Below, piece by piece: positions 26,744 to 35,882 of a stretch of DNA of 64,000 bases. The DNA lies in contig JAUYBL010000024.1 in assembly GCA_030693065.1 (NCBI GenBank), forward strand, positions 1-64,000. The letters run 5' to 3'. The notes below the pieces were generated by a model that saw nothing but the letters and a program-made list of their open reading frames with translations, was not told the DNA's origin and did not search any database. Source of the stretch: Methylococcaceae bacterium (GTDB taxonomy: Bacteria > Pseudomonadota > Gammaproteobacteria > Methylococcales > Methylomonadaceae). Positions within the stretch are counted from its first letter, which is position 1. Every line of letters starts with the position of its first letter. Both the position numbers and the translations under genes were made by a program.

Positions 26744-27051
26744 TTAATTATCCATGTTTACGGGCTTGGTTTGACCTAAAAAAGTATTTCAACACAAAAT
26801 TGGCAAATGAAAAACGGGGGGGGCTAAAACTGTAGGAAAATTCTGAAAATGCCATTATTCAGAGCTGCATTGAATTATGACATTAAAATTATTACATTCT
26901 TATAACTATTCAGTGTGTTAGTAAGCACGAGCAGTAAATAATCACGCAGATGATGTTCAAGTACGATGGCATGTCGTTTAAATCTGACTCACGGCAAATG
27001 CCCTCTTGCTTTGGCGCCATGTCAGTCGTACTGATCTGCAATTCACTTATT
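26744..27051. other. 308-base intergenic region upstream of gspE
   Basis: It must contain the promoter of the type II secretion operon. I see an AT-rich stretch and a G8 run near 26816, but no clear promoter hexamers, hairpin terminator or gene. Confidence 0.4.
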
Positions 27052-27768
27052 TTACGGGTTGATTTGGCCGGTGATGGCAACGAGTTCAACATCATAAATC
27101 AATGTTTCATTCGGACCCAAACGACCATCGGGGGCTCCGACTTCGCCATAAGCCAGATCAGACGGCACAAAAAGCTGCCACTTAGCACCTTCCGTCATTA
27201 ACAACATAGCTTCCTGCCAGCCCTTAATCAAGCCGTCAACTTGAACTTCGGGTATTTTGGAGTCCTTTTCCGTTGACGTCAGCTCTTGACCATCAAGACG
27301 AGTAATTCGATAACGCAGTTGTAACGTATCGCTAAGGTTTGGCTTACGCGCGCTTTTCCCAGACATCAATATTTTGTACTGCAAACCGCTAGCAGTGGTT
27401 TGCACACCGGGCTTTTGCTTGTTGGCATCGAGAAAAGCCTTACCTATTTTCAAGTTTTCTGCGGCGACTTTCTCGTTATGCAACACCTGCTGTACAAACA
27501 CCCAATCCTGCCCTTTTTGCAGTTCAGCTGGATTGAGTCGCAGCAGCTTTTTATTCAAAACATCATTTAGGCCCTGTACAAACAGGGCCTGGTCTAGCGG
27601 TATTTCGCTTTGCTGCAGGTTTTTCATATACTGAACACCTTGTGCATAACTCGACTTTTGCAGGTCACTTTGCAGTAATAGTTTATTTTCAACGGGTTTT
27701 ATCGACGTTGTTGAACACCCCGCTAGAAACAGTAACAACATAACCACCTTAGAAATTTTATCAGCCAT
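27052..27768 (-). CDS. FKBP-type peptidyl-prolyl isomerase lipoprotein (copy A)
   Basis: A 238-residue FkpA/Mip-like protein. The lipobox LAGC puts the lipidated Cys at about residue 18, so it is anchored in a membrane facing the periplasm. Residues 40-120 form the helical FKBP-N dimerisation part (SYAQGVQYMKNLQQ), and 125-232 the FKBP domain (GLQYKILMSGKSARKPNLSDTLQLRYRI..., IKGWQEAMLLM, PSDLAYGEVGAPDGRLGPNETLIYDVELV). The GP-N-TLIYDVEL end is well kept. It directly follows DUF3570 copy A in the direction of transcription, so it probably helps fold that barrel. Paralogue of 30860-31579. Confidence 0.83.
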   Translation of the reverse strand: MADKISKVVMLLLFLAGCSTTSIKPVENKLLLQSDLQKSSYAQGVQYMKNLQQSEIPLDQALFVQGLNDVLNKKLLRLNPAELQKGQDWVFVQQVLHNEKVAAENLKIGKAFLDANKQKPGVQTTASGLQYKILMSGKSARKPNLSDTLQLRYRITRLDGQELTSTEKDSKIPEVQVDGLIKGWQEAMLLMTEGAKWQLFVPSDLAYGEVGAPDGRLGPNETLIYDVELVAITGQINP

Positions 27769-27819
27769 AGTTTCTCCTCAAAGTTAAAAAAATTAGCAAG
27801 CTGCACCGCAGTCTATTTG

Positions 27820-30603
27820 TTAAAACCCAATGCTCCAGGTCGCCGACAATGCCCCATCTCGGTCTAGTTGGTAGCCGTTATAGTCGGTATGTAGTGGTTG
27901 TAACCACTCGAATTTGAGAGTATTACCGGCAAATGCACCATTGGGTACGGTGACGTTAATGCCCAAGCCCAAATCAACAAACTGGCCGCCGTAGTTGGCT
28001 GGGGTATCAAAGGGGCCAATATGAGTGGGAGTAAAAGGGTTACCAAATTCATCAAAAAGCGGGCGATATTTCCCATGTATGGCTCCTTGCTGGGTGTACG
28101 CGCTCCGCACCGTAGTCGTCAACCAGTTAGTCCATTGGTAGCCGCCCCAAACGCTGCCCTGAAAAATATCACCAAAAGCAAAATTGGCATCATTTCGGCT
28201 TTCCAGCCTTTTGGTCCCAGTTACTTGAGCTCCCCAGGAAAGCTGCTCTATCTCGCCGGTATACGTTAGACTAGGCTTGAAGTCCCAGGTGCCGCTACCC
28301 AGTTGCATACCGTAGTGAATTAATGTGCCGGGGATGGGATTCGTCACGGTTTTTCTTAACGTTACTTCTACATCGCCGGTAGGCGCGGTGCCGCCCAAGC
28401 TGAGATTAATGTGGTGTCCAGACTGTTCGAGGAGCTTAAATAAAGCATATACGCCAGTATCACCGATACCACCTGTCTGGTGGTCATGCGCAGCGCCACC
28501 GTGGTTATGTCCGCCTCTGGGAGTATTATCTAAAGGCGTCATGTCCATTTCCATATCCACCCACTGCGGCATCAGCATCAAGGTCAACCAGTCCGTCGGA
28601 GCAACCATAAGATCCAGCATGTGCATGTTCATCGCCATAAAATTAGGCGCAACCGCGCATTCTTGGTCGCCACAGCCGTTGAAACGAACGGTGTCCTGAC
28701 TGACGGCTTGCGAGCCCAGCAGCATATTACCTGCCTGTTCGCTGCGCATAAAACGGTATCCCACCATGACATCACCGAATTTCTCCAGTGCGTGGTCAAA
28801 CATAACACCCGCTGGCGCATTGCTGGCATGGTGATGATTTGAGTGTCCAGTATGGCCACCGGGCGCCCCTATCGACTCTAAATTGATTTTTAGCGCGGCA
28901 TTGGCGACCCAGTAATCGTAATTGGCAAAATCCTGTTCACCTCCGCCGCCTATTTTTAGGCTACCCTGGTGGGTGTAATACTCAAAGCCTGTTTCCAAAC
29001 TAACACCTTTGGCAAATTGCTTGGCGACCGTGACACCGCCGCTTAATGCACCAAAGCCGGACAAACGTTGGTCGCTTGAATAATATTTAGGCACCTTAGT
29101 GGTATCAATATGGTTTGTTACGGGATTACCGTCTCCATCAAGTATCGCATCACCATTACTGTCAAGGGCGGGCGTATCATAGCCAGTCGTAAGGATAGTC
29201 AGAAACGGTGTATAAAAATCCGCGCCGGACTGCGAGTAATAACGGACGCGTGGCGTAACTGTCCAGCCAGAACCTATAGGCTGCACCCAATCCGCCTCAA
29301 AGGTATGAGCGTTAACCCCCCAATCATCATGAGCAAAACGGTAGTCGAAGTGCAAAGCCGCATCCAACGGAGCTATGTATTGGTTATAGCCCAAGTTCCA
29401 GTTGAACTGATTTCGCTCATCCGGGCGGATTTCAATGCGAGCTTGTTGACCAATAAATAAGAGCGGTTGACTTAAGTCTTGTTCTGGTAACGCTTCAAAA
29501 TTAAAAGCGTATACCAACTTATAGGGGTTGGCCATGAAGCCGGTACTTCGGATATAGCCCATATTCAATTCCAGCACAGCATCTTTATTAAGCACCTGCG
29601 TCAATCCAAGCTGAGTACCCCAATCCTGACGATTACCCTTTAGCACGGCGCCTGAGCGACGACCCAAACTATCGTAAGTGCTTTCGATTTGGCCTGCCGA
29701 ACCCTCAATACCTTTAAAACGAACACTTCCACTTTGCTCATTAAATAATTCTTCATAACTTGTTGTGCTTATAAACTGCAAGCTATCAGCATCGAGGGTA
29801 GCAAAAGTATCGCTGTTGGTATAACTGAGGCCTAGATTTACTGTCGTTTGTTTTTGATTGAAATCCATGCGCCCGCCCAAATTGACAAAGCGGGATTCAT
29901 AGTCATTTTCAATGGAAATGCCGCCACCTACATCTACCGCCGCCTCATCCCACTCGTAGCCTAGCTTAAAATCCCCCTGCTTACGCGTCTCCGGTGAGGC
30001 TAAAGCTAAAACATGAGTGAGCTGATTATTTATAGAACCGGGAGACAATTCCCCGGTTGAAGGATCAGTTTTTACTTCTAGGATATTTGAACTTTTATCC
30101 AGATAAAAACTCGTAACCTCCCCTGCGATAGGTGATGCGCCAGTGACTGCGGTTGACGTGCTGTTGTACCGAGCCCGATTGCCCCTGACAATAGCTGGCG
30201 CAGTGCCAACTGGCGTAGCGCCTGACCAGGTGTCTTGAGTGTAATTGAACGAGAACTTGATACGGTCAGTAAGTGAAATTCTAGAGCTGCCATGCAAACT
30301 ATCTACCTCAATAGGGTTTAAATTATTGGGTAATTTTGAAATACTTTCAGTCTGTGTAGCAAGATTACTAACAAAACCAGAAATATCCCGCTTACCTTCC
30401 TGGTAATGGCTGTACTGGAAATCAACACTGTCTTCTTCGGCGGCGTGAGCTGGGGATTGCAGTAAGCCAGGAAGCACCAAGGCGGCGGCTGTCAGTGCTT
30501 GCAGAGGTGATGGGACTGTTCTGACAGCCCCATCTCCATTTGACATGATATGGGTACCGGAATGACGGTTTGATTTAAGATAGAATTTTTTAATAACAGC
30601 CAC
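27820..30603 (-). CDS. outer membrane DUF3570 fusion protein with second barrel domain (copy A)
   Basis: About 927 residues. After a long basic N-terminus comes a signal peptide core (LTAAALVLPGLLQSPAHA), then a DUF3570 region (about 55-580: VDFQYSHYQEGKRD, VDSLHGSSRISLTDRIKFSFNYTQDTWSGATP), then a His-rich linker (HTGHSNHHH, about 584-592) and a second domain (about 597-927) like Met/His-rich outer membrane transporter proteins (APAGVMFDHALEKFGDVMVGYRFM, MAMNMHMLDLMVAPTDWLTLM). It ends in Phe as outer membrane barrels do. I start at a GTG at 30603 because AAGGAGG lies five bases before it; the frame is open to 30726 only because it crosses the DUF4266 gene. Function unknown; metal handling is inferred. 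Confidence 0.75.
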   Translation of the reverse strand: MAVIKKFYLKSNRHSGTHIMSNGDGAVRTVPSPLQALTAAALVLPGLLQSPAHAAEEDSVDFQYSHYQEGKRDISGFVSNLATQTESISKLPNNLNPIEVDSLHGSSRISLTDRIKFSFNYTQDTWSGATPVGTAPAIVRGNRARYNSTSTAVTGASPIAGEVTSFYLDKSSNILEVKTDPSTGELSPGSINNQLTHVLALASPETRKQGDFKLGYEWDEAAVDVGGGISIENDYESRFVNLGGRMDFNQKQTTVNLGLSYTNSDTFATLDADSLQFISTTSYEELFNEQSGSVRFKGIEGSAGQIESTYDSLGRRSGAVLKGNRQDWGTQLGLTQVLNKDAVLELNMGYIRSTGFMANPYKLVYAFNFEALPEQDLSQPLLFIGQQARIEIRPDERNQFNWNLGYNQYIAPLDAALHFDYRFAHDDWGVNAHTFEADWVQPIGSGWTVTPRVRYYSQSGADFYTPFLTILTTGYDTPALDSNGDAILDGDGNPVTNHIDTTKVPKYYSSDQRLSGFGALSGGVTVAKQFAKGVSLETGFEYYTHQGSLKIGGGGEQDFANYDYWVANAALKINLESIGAPGGHTGHSNHHHASNAPAGVMFDHALEKFGDVMVGYRFMRSEQAGNMLLGSQAVSQDTVRFNGCGDQECAVAPNFMAMNMHMLDLMVAPTDWLTLMLMPQWVDMEMDMTPLDNTPRGGHNHGGAAHDHQTGGIGDTGVYALFKLLEQSGHHINLSLGGTAPTGDVEVTLRKTVTNPIPGTLIHYGMQLGSGTWDFKPSLTYTGEIEQLSWGAQVTGTKRLESRNDANFAFGDIFQGSVWGGYQWTNWLTTTVRSAYTQQGAIHGKYRPLFDEFGNPFTPTHIGPFDTPANYGGQFVDLGLGINVTVPNGAFAGNTLKFEWLQPLHTDYNGYQLDRDGALSATWSIGF

Positions 30604-30814
30604 AACCGCCTCCTTGCGCAGCATTGCTACCGGCAGCCGCCTCGCGGCTGCCGTAATTATGAGCCCGTAACGAACTTTGTAACGGGTACGGATCTCACGC
30701 CATCTGAGGTTTAGCAAGGTTGCCACGTTGCCAAGGTTGTACCGGGGCGCAGGCGGTTAAGCCGAGTGTTAACAACAGTAATTGCAATAAAAAAATAGTC
30801 TTGATTAAGTTCAT
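30590..30814 (-). pseudogene. DUF4266 small lipoprotein gene with one in-frame TGA
   Basis: From the ATG at 30814 the frame gives a lipoprotein signal (LLLTLGLTACAP, lipobox LTAC, Cys22) and the DUF4266 hallmark VQPWQRGNLAKPQMA, then TGA (30695-30697) exactly where the family has Trp (MAWDP). Beyond the TGA the same frame continues with family-like sequence DPYPLQSSLRAHNYGSREAA and ends in the typical Gly/Cys-rich tail GGGCGCY followed by TAA at 30590. So 74 codons match the family along the whole length with a single TGG to TGA change. Either a recent nonsense mutation, a sequencing error or suppressed stop. DUF4266 genes usually sit next to DUF3570 genes, as here. Confidence 0.8.
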
Positions 30815-30859
30815 GTCGAGCTCATTAAAAAGGCGAGTGGGTAATAACCAGCTAACCGG

Positions 30860-31579
30860 CTATTTTTTTGGCGGGAGAATGCTGTCCAGATGCGTTTCAA
30901 TGATCAATGTTTCATTCGGTAAAATTCTCTTTTCACCTAAGCCGTTCTCGCCAAATGCCAATTCTCCTGGAATATAGATTCGCCATCTGCTTTCCAGCGG
31001 CATCAGCAGTAATGCTTCCTGCCAACCTTTACTGAAAACTTTTTGCAAGGGAATTTCGTACATTTTTCGCCCCTCTTTGGGCATAGTATCGACTTTAACA
31101 GTGCCGTCTATACCGGCGATTTTGTAAAGAATGCCAACGCTATCCTCCAAGGTGGGCTTTTGCGCCGTTTTACCTTCTTTCAACACTTCGTACTGCACGC
31201 CGCTCGGCAGCGTTATCACCCCCTTACGGGTTTTGTTCTGTTCAAGAAAAGCTTTACCGGCGGCAAGATTGGCGGTTTTTACCTCTTCATAACTTGCAGC
31301 AGCCAGGGCTTGCCAAGCTGTCTGGTTAGTTTGCACATCGACTGCGCTGCCATTCAGGACATCCTGTAAACCGCGTTCATATGCGGGTTGGTCAAGATTA
31401 TATTTACCCTCACGTAAGGTTTTGATATGTAGCAAAGCGAGCTCATAACTCGATTGCGAGATTGCCGCATCTTTAACAATAGAACTATCCACAGTAGTTT
31501 TATCAGCACCGGTTTCGGTCGTTGCACAACCGGAAAACGCCAGGGTTACCAGGATGAGTAAAAGCGGTTTTAAGATCAT
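30860..31579 (-). CDS. FKBP-type peptidyl-prolyl isomerase lipoprotein (copy B)
   Basis: A 239-residue paralogue of the protein at 27052-27768. Lipobox FSGC (Cys18), helical N-terminal part with SYELALLHIKTLREGKYNL, and an FKBP domain from about 125 (GVQYEVLKEGKTAQKPTLEDSVGILYKI to PGELAFGENGLGEKRILPNETLIIETHL). The active-site region is more diverged than copy A (no clear DGxxFDSS-like strand), so isomerase activity may be weak and a chaperone role more likely. It has a good ribosome binding site (AAGGAG seven bases before ATG) and follows DUF3570 copy B. Confidence 0.8.
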   Translation of the reverse strand: MILKPLLLILVTLAFSGCATTETGADKTTVDSSIVKDAAISQSSYELALLHIKTLREGKYNLDQPAYERGLQDVLNGSAVDVQTNQTAWQALAAASYEEVKTANLAAGKAFLEQNKTRKGVITLPSGVQYEVLKEGKTAQKPTLEDSVGILYKIAGIDGTVKVDTMPKEGRKMYEIPLQKVFSKGWQEALLLMPLESRWRIYIPGELAFGENGLGEKRILPNETLIIETHLDSILPPKK

Positions 31580-31623
31580 AAAAACTCCTTGTTGTTAGTT
31601 GTTAAAGCAAATAAAAATTTCAG

Positions 31624-34347
31624 TTAAAACCCATAGCTCCAGGTAAACGCCAGGGAACCATCGCGGTCGAGCTGGTAGCCGTTGACGTTGGTGTACACCG
31701 GCTGCAGCCATTCCAGGCTCAAGCGGTTGCCTGCCAAAGAACCGTTAGGCACAGTAGCGCTCAGGCCAAAACCGGCATCCACGTATTGACCGCCGTAACT
31801 GCTCGGCTCATCCATCGGCCCGGATACCGTGTTAGGTACTGAAATGTTTCTGGCCTCTTCACCTTGCTCAACGTCATCAGGATCGAATACCCCGTTACAG
31901 CCGGACAGCGGGTCGGGATCGGTACAATTGCCGTCTCCATCAATATCGTAATAAACAGGAATAGCAATCGGAAAAATTTTACTGATCCTATGGGTATTAA
32001 ACTGGTGCCTGACCGCTCCCTGCACGGTGTACACACCGCGCACCGAGGCTGACAGCCAGTTGAACAGGTTGTAACTGCCCCAGGCGGTGGTTTGGAATAT
32101 ATCGCCCAGCGCATAACCGGAGTCATTGCGGTTTTGCAGGCGTTTGGTGCCGCTCAGTTGTGCGCCCCAGGACCAATCGTCCTGCTGACCGCTATAGGTC
32201 AGGCTGGGTTTAAAATCCCAGGTACCGCTGCCAAGCTGCATGCCGTAATGCATAAATTCCTGTTCTGATGATTGAGTTGCCTCGGGGTATTTTTTGCTCA
32301 CGCTGCCCGTCGGCGCACTGACGCCGATAGCGGTATGCAGATGATGCACCGGGTTGTTAAACAGCTTCACCATGGCATACATGCCGGTATCGCCGATGCC
32401 GCCGCTGCTATGCCCCTGGCTGGCTACCGAATGATGGTTATGACTACCCGTATCTATCGGGTCAGGCGCATTGTGTAGCCCGCGCAGGCTCATGTTCATA
32501 TCCATCAACTGCGGCATCACCATCAAGGTCAACCAATCGGTCGGTGCCACCATCAGCTCCAGCATGTGCATGTTGGTGTTCATTTCTGTTGCGGTAAAGC
32601 GGCAGGCATCGGTGCTCGGGCAGCCGTTATCGATAATGGCCTGATCGCCCACTGCCTGGGTACCGTGCAAGATATCGCCTTTTTCCAGGCCGTATTGGTA
32701 GCGGTAGCCGACCATGACATCACCGGCATTATCAAGCATGTGATCGAACATCACCCCGGCCGGGGCGTGACTGCCGTTGTGGTGCCCGCTATGCGGCGCG
32801 CTGTCGGCACTGCCGCCTTTAAGGCTTAAGGCATCCAGGCTGACATTGAGCGTGGCGTTGACGGTAACGTAATCGAAGTCGGCATAACTGCCTTCACCGC
32901 GGCTGCCCAGTTGCAACGAGCCGGCATGTTGATAGTACTCGCCGCTGACCGACAGGTTTAACCCTTTGGCAAATTGTTTGCTGATGGTCAGGCCGCCGCT
33001 CAAAGTGCCGTAACCTGACAGCCGGTAATCGCTGGAGAAGTTCTTGATCGGCAATTGGCTGAAGTCCAGTTGGGAACCTCTCGGTTTGGTATCATCCACA
33101 ACAAAAGCATCCGGACCCAGCAAAAAAACCGAATTGTAAAAATCGGCGGCTGTCTGGCTGTAATAACGGATGTTGGGGGTCAAGGTCCAACCCCAGCCGA
33201 CCGGTTGATCCCAACTGCCGGCAAAGGTATGGGCATCGATGCCCCAGTCGTCATGAAAAAAGCTGTAATCCACATGCAGCGCCGCATCCAAGGGCTCGAT
33301 ATACTGCACTCCACCCACATTCCAACTGAACTGATTGCGACTGTCGGGGCGTTGCTCCCAGACATCTGTTGCAGTTGCATTTCTCAACTCTATGGGATTG
33401 TCCGGATCCGCAGGATTGTTGTAAGGTACAAAATCGTTACCTACAGAATACAAATACACCGCTTTATAGGGGTTTTCTAAAAACCCGGTGTTACGGGTGT
33501 AATTCATGTTGCCATGCACAAGAGTACTTTTACTCAGGACTTGACTAAATCCCAAATTCATCGCCCAGTCTTCGCGATCGGCCTTTAAAGGATCGTTGGC
33601 GCTGGTGGCACTGGTGGAATGGGCGCGCGGCGTACGATCTATCGTATTGAAATACCCCAATCCAATAGTACTTAGATCACTGCTGGTATAGCTCAAGCCC
33701 AGGTTCACGCTGGTCAGTTTCTGGTTAAAATCCCAGCGGCCATTAGCATTGACAAAGCGCGAGTGATAATCCGGCTCTTCCGACACGCCGCCGCCGATAC
33801 CCAGTGCCATCTCATCGCCTTCGTAGCTCAACTTAAAATCACCCTGCTTACGCGTTTCCGGCGATGCGATAGCAAAGGCGTGGACAGTACGGTTATCAAC
33901 TTCAAGCGTCAAAAAATTAACAAAATTTCCTTGCCGATCAATACCAAAATTCCAATCCCTTGCCGGTGAGGCATTGGAAATTGAGTCAAACCCTAAGGAT
34001 GCTATCGGACCTGTCGCGAATGGCGTGGCCCCACCCCAGGTATCCTGCACGTAATTAAAGGCGAGTTTGACCCGGTCGGTCAGGCTAATCTTGCCGTTAC
34101 CGCTAAAGCTGTCCACAGTAATGGGTTTTAAATTTGAATGAGGGGTTGTGGGGTCTTTTGCACTTGGCAAAAAGGCACGAGCTCGCATGCCTTCTTCGTA
34201 GTATTGGTAGCCGAAACTGACTTGGTCGTCTTCCTGGGCATGGCTTGTTGACGGCATTAAGCCGGGCAATGCCAATGCGGCGGCGGTGAAGGCCGCGAGT
34301 GGCGATGGTTTAGTTACTTGGTGATGTGTGGTTTTGCGTTTATTCAA
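31624..34347 (-). CDS. outer membrane DUF3570 fusion protein with second barrel domain (copy B)
   Basis: A 907-residue paralogue of copy A with the same architecture: signal peptide ending PSTSHA, DUF3570 domain (about 40-555; VDSFSGNGKISLTDRVKLAFNYVQDTWGGATP), linker with SAPHSGHHNGSHAP, second barrel-like domain (about 565-907; EMNTNMHMLELMVAPTDWLTLMVMP, then HNHHSVASQGHSSGGIGDTG) and terminal WSYGF. An Asp-rich insert DIDGDGNCTDPDPLSGC near 830 looks like a Ca-binding type loop and is absent from copy A. No DUF4266 gene precedes it; two small secreted proteins do. Confidence 0.77.
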   Translation of the reverse strand: MNKRKTTHHQVTKPSPLAAFTAAALALPGLMPSTSHAQEDDQVSFGYQYYEEGMRARAFLPSAKDPTTPHSNLKPITVDSFSGNGKISLTDRVKLAFNYVQDTWGGATPFATGPIASLGFDSISNASPARDWNFGIDRQGNFVNFLTLEVDNRTVHAFAIASPETRKQGDFKLSYEGDEMALGIGGGVSEEPDYHSRFVNANGRWDFNQKLTSVNLGLSYTSSDLSTIGLGYFNTIDRTPRAHSTSATSANDPLKADREDWAMNLGFSQVLSKSTLVHGNMNYTRNTGFLENPYKAVYLYSVGNDFVPYNNPADPDNPIELRNATATDVWEQRPDSRNQFSWNVGGVQYIEPLDAALHVDYSFFHDDWGIDAHTFAGSWDQPVGWGWTLTPNIRYYSQTAADFYNSVFLLGPDAFVVDDTKPRGSQLDFSQLPIKNFSSDYRLSGYGTLSGGLTISKQFAKGLNLSVSGEYYQHAGSLQLGSRGEGSYADFDYVTVNATLNVSLDALSLKGGSADSAPHSGHHNGSHAPAGVMFDHMLDNAGDVMVGYRYQYGLEKGDILHGTQAVGDQAIIDNGCPSTDACRFTATEMNTNMHMLELMVAPTDWLTLMVMPQLMDMNMSLRGLHNAPDPIDTGSHNHHSVASQGHSSGGIGDTGMYAMVKLFNNPVHHLHTAIGVSAPTGSVSKKYPEATQSSEQEFMHYGMQLGSGTWDFKPSLTYSGQQDDWSWGAQLSGTKRLQNRNDSGYALGDIFQTTAWGSYNLFNWLSASVRGVYTVQGAVRHQFNTHRISKIFPIAIPVYYDIDGDGNCTDPDPLSGCNGVFDPDDVEQGEEARNISVPNTVSGPMDEPSSYGGQYVDAGFGLSATVPNGSLAGNRLSLEWLQPVYTNVNGYQLDRDGSLAFTWSYGF

Positions 34348-34659
34348 AAATTATTCCTTTAATGAGTTAAGCGATTTGCAACCACATACGCGCGGAAAAT
34401 CACGCAAGCGTAATTTTCTCAATTAACCGGCAGAGAGCATTAGGCCTGTGGGTTGCCCCTTAACTTGGTGTTTTTTTATATAGCCTGCGAGCGCTCGCTT
34501 AATACCCTTGGACTTTTACTTTTAACCCAATGGAATTGATAAAAATTCTGACCACCGGATAGATGATGAAGCGGACTGACTTTATCAAAAGGTACTTCCT
34601 GCCCATTTAACCGAGAAAGCCCCCATAACGAGCATGGAGGCCTCTCAAACAACCGCAGG
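34348..34659. other. 312-base intergenic region with leader-like remnant
   Basis: No gene. On the minus strand 34505-34560 resembles the leader of the secreted-protein gene at 34660-35244 (TCAATTCCATTGGGTTAA then CCAAGGGTATTAA, against TCAATACCGTTGGCTTAA then CCAAGGATATCAA). A 12-base palindrome GCGAGCGCTCGC lies at 34487-34498. At 34617-34648 GCCTCCAT and ATGGGGGC can pair, a possible terminator for the preceding gene. Confidence 0.45.
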
Positions 34660-35244
34660 TTACCGGTTAATTGCTAAGTCGATATCTGGGCTCAAGGTGG
34701 AATTACCTGTTATCTCAGGCGCTGCAAAACCTGAATGGACTTCAGTTGTAACTGTTTCTATACCAACATTGTCCTGGCAATGAAAAATAAGCCCGTAAGT
34801 CTTGGCACCGGTACCTCTTTTATTAACCAGGATGTTGTATTCACCATTGCCTGCACCCACACCTCCTGGAGTAAGCGCAGTCTGCCCGGATGCGGTGCTT
34901 GTAGTACATGCAGGCGCCGGGCCGGTGGCTGCCCCTGTACTGGTATCAGTTACCTGTACGGATTGTGTGAAACCTTCTCTACCAAGTTGTACCGCTACCG
35001 ATTCACCCACTACTGTAGCCGATTGCAGATTTATTCGAGTGAATAACTTGGTGGTGGGATTAAGGCTGGGGGCCTCAGGAGAGCCATCACCATTCGAGCA
35101 CATAATCCTGTACACATCGGCCGCATCTTGCGCCGCTGCCAGGGTGAGGTTGTTAGGACAATGTGCCGATGCTATCCCCATATACCCTGCACCCAATACC
35201 AGCAACGTAGAGGACAAGATTGATTTTAATATTGATCTGTTCAT
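34660..35244 (-). CDS. small secreted Cys-containing protein of unknown function
   Basis: A 194-residue exported protein: signal peptide ending GIASA, mature part starting HCPNNLTLAAAQDAADVYRIMC. Four Cys residues (near 29, 49, 113 and 155) could form two disulfides. The middle is rich in Thr, Ala and Gly; GEYNILVNKRGTGAKTYGLIFHCQD is shared with the neighbouring paralogue (YNVLVNSTSTTAKSYTLYFRCEN), and looks like a beta sandwich. The SD AAGGA lies before the ATG next to a small hairpin. No family recognised. It is upstream of and co-oriented with DUF3570 copy B. Confidence 0.7.
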   Translation of the reverse strand: MNRSILKSILSSTLLVLGAGYMGIASAHCPNNLTLAAAQDAADVYRIMCSNGDGSPEAPSLNPTTKLFTRINLQSATVVGESVAVQLGREGFTQSVQVTDTSTGAATGPAPACTTSTASGQTALTPGGVGAGNGEYNILVNKRGTGAKTYGLIFHCQDNVGIETVTTEVHSGFAAPEITGNSTLSPDIDLAINR

Positions 35245-35380
35245 ATTTGATATCCTTGGGCTATTTAAGCCAACGGTATTGATAAGATTCTGATGACTAC
35301 GCTTGGCAGTGCATCAGGTTAGCTGTGACATTAGTAATGTCGCCAGCTGTTTTTCAGTTTCCTCAGCTAAACAACGGTGC

Positions 35381-35882
35381 TTAGTTATTTATTTCAGGCG
35401 TTGTACCTGTGCTTGGGAGATGCGTGGTCGTAGTCAAAACGCCCGATGCATTTTCACATCGAAAATATAATGTGTAACTCTTGGCGGTGGTGCTCGTTGA
35501 GTTTACAAGAACGTTATATTGCACGGCTGGAAAGCCTGCCACAGCAGGAACGGGAGCCACAGGGGTATAGCTGGTTCCACCGGAACCGGCAGTTGGGCTG
35601 GCTGGATCAGAACAAGAAGCAGAAGGCACTGCTATTGCAGAAGGCGAAGTGCCCTCTCTTGCAATTTGGGCTTCTACGCCTGCCGTTCCTGTAACACAAA
35701 GCCGAAGCTTTACGGTTCCGGCACCGCAGTTGAACCGGTATAAGTCAGCGGCAACCGGCTGTGGACTAACTGTAGCGCCCAACGACTGCGCAATTGAAAA
35801 TTGCCGAAGCCGTTCCCGTATATCCTGTGAACGCAAGCAGCGCTAGAGGGATCAGGGCTGTTTTGATCGATATTTTATTCAT
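35381..35882 (-). pseudogene. frameshifted paralogue of the small secreted protein
   Basis: From the ATG at 35882 (SD AAGGAA) the frame encodes a good signal peptide (MNKISIKTALIPLALLAFTG to GTASA) but then runs into a stop. The mature part lies in another frame (LGATVSPQPVAADLYRFNCG to the C-terminus TPEINN at 35381). The switch point is a TTTT run (complement of 35797-35800): with one T fewer, GCA ATT TCA ATT GCG CAG joins signal and mature parts, which then align with the neighbour at 34660-35244. Either a one-base insertion mutation or an assembly error in a homopolymer. The product would be about 165 residues. Confidence 0.72.

Noticed and set aside
30604-30726. Extension of DUF3570 copy A to an ATG at 30726
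   Set aside because: The extra 41 codons overlap the DUF4266 frame and have no own ribosome binding site; AAGGAGG points to the GTG at 30603.
31624-34347. Plus-strand frames inside the DUF3570 genes (for example 33055-33480, 32566-32829)
   Set aside because: They are antisense shadows of long coding regions without ribosome binding sites.
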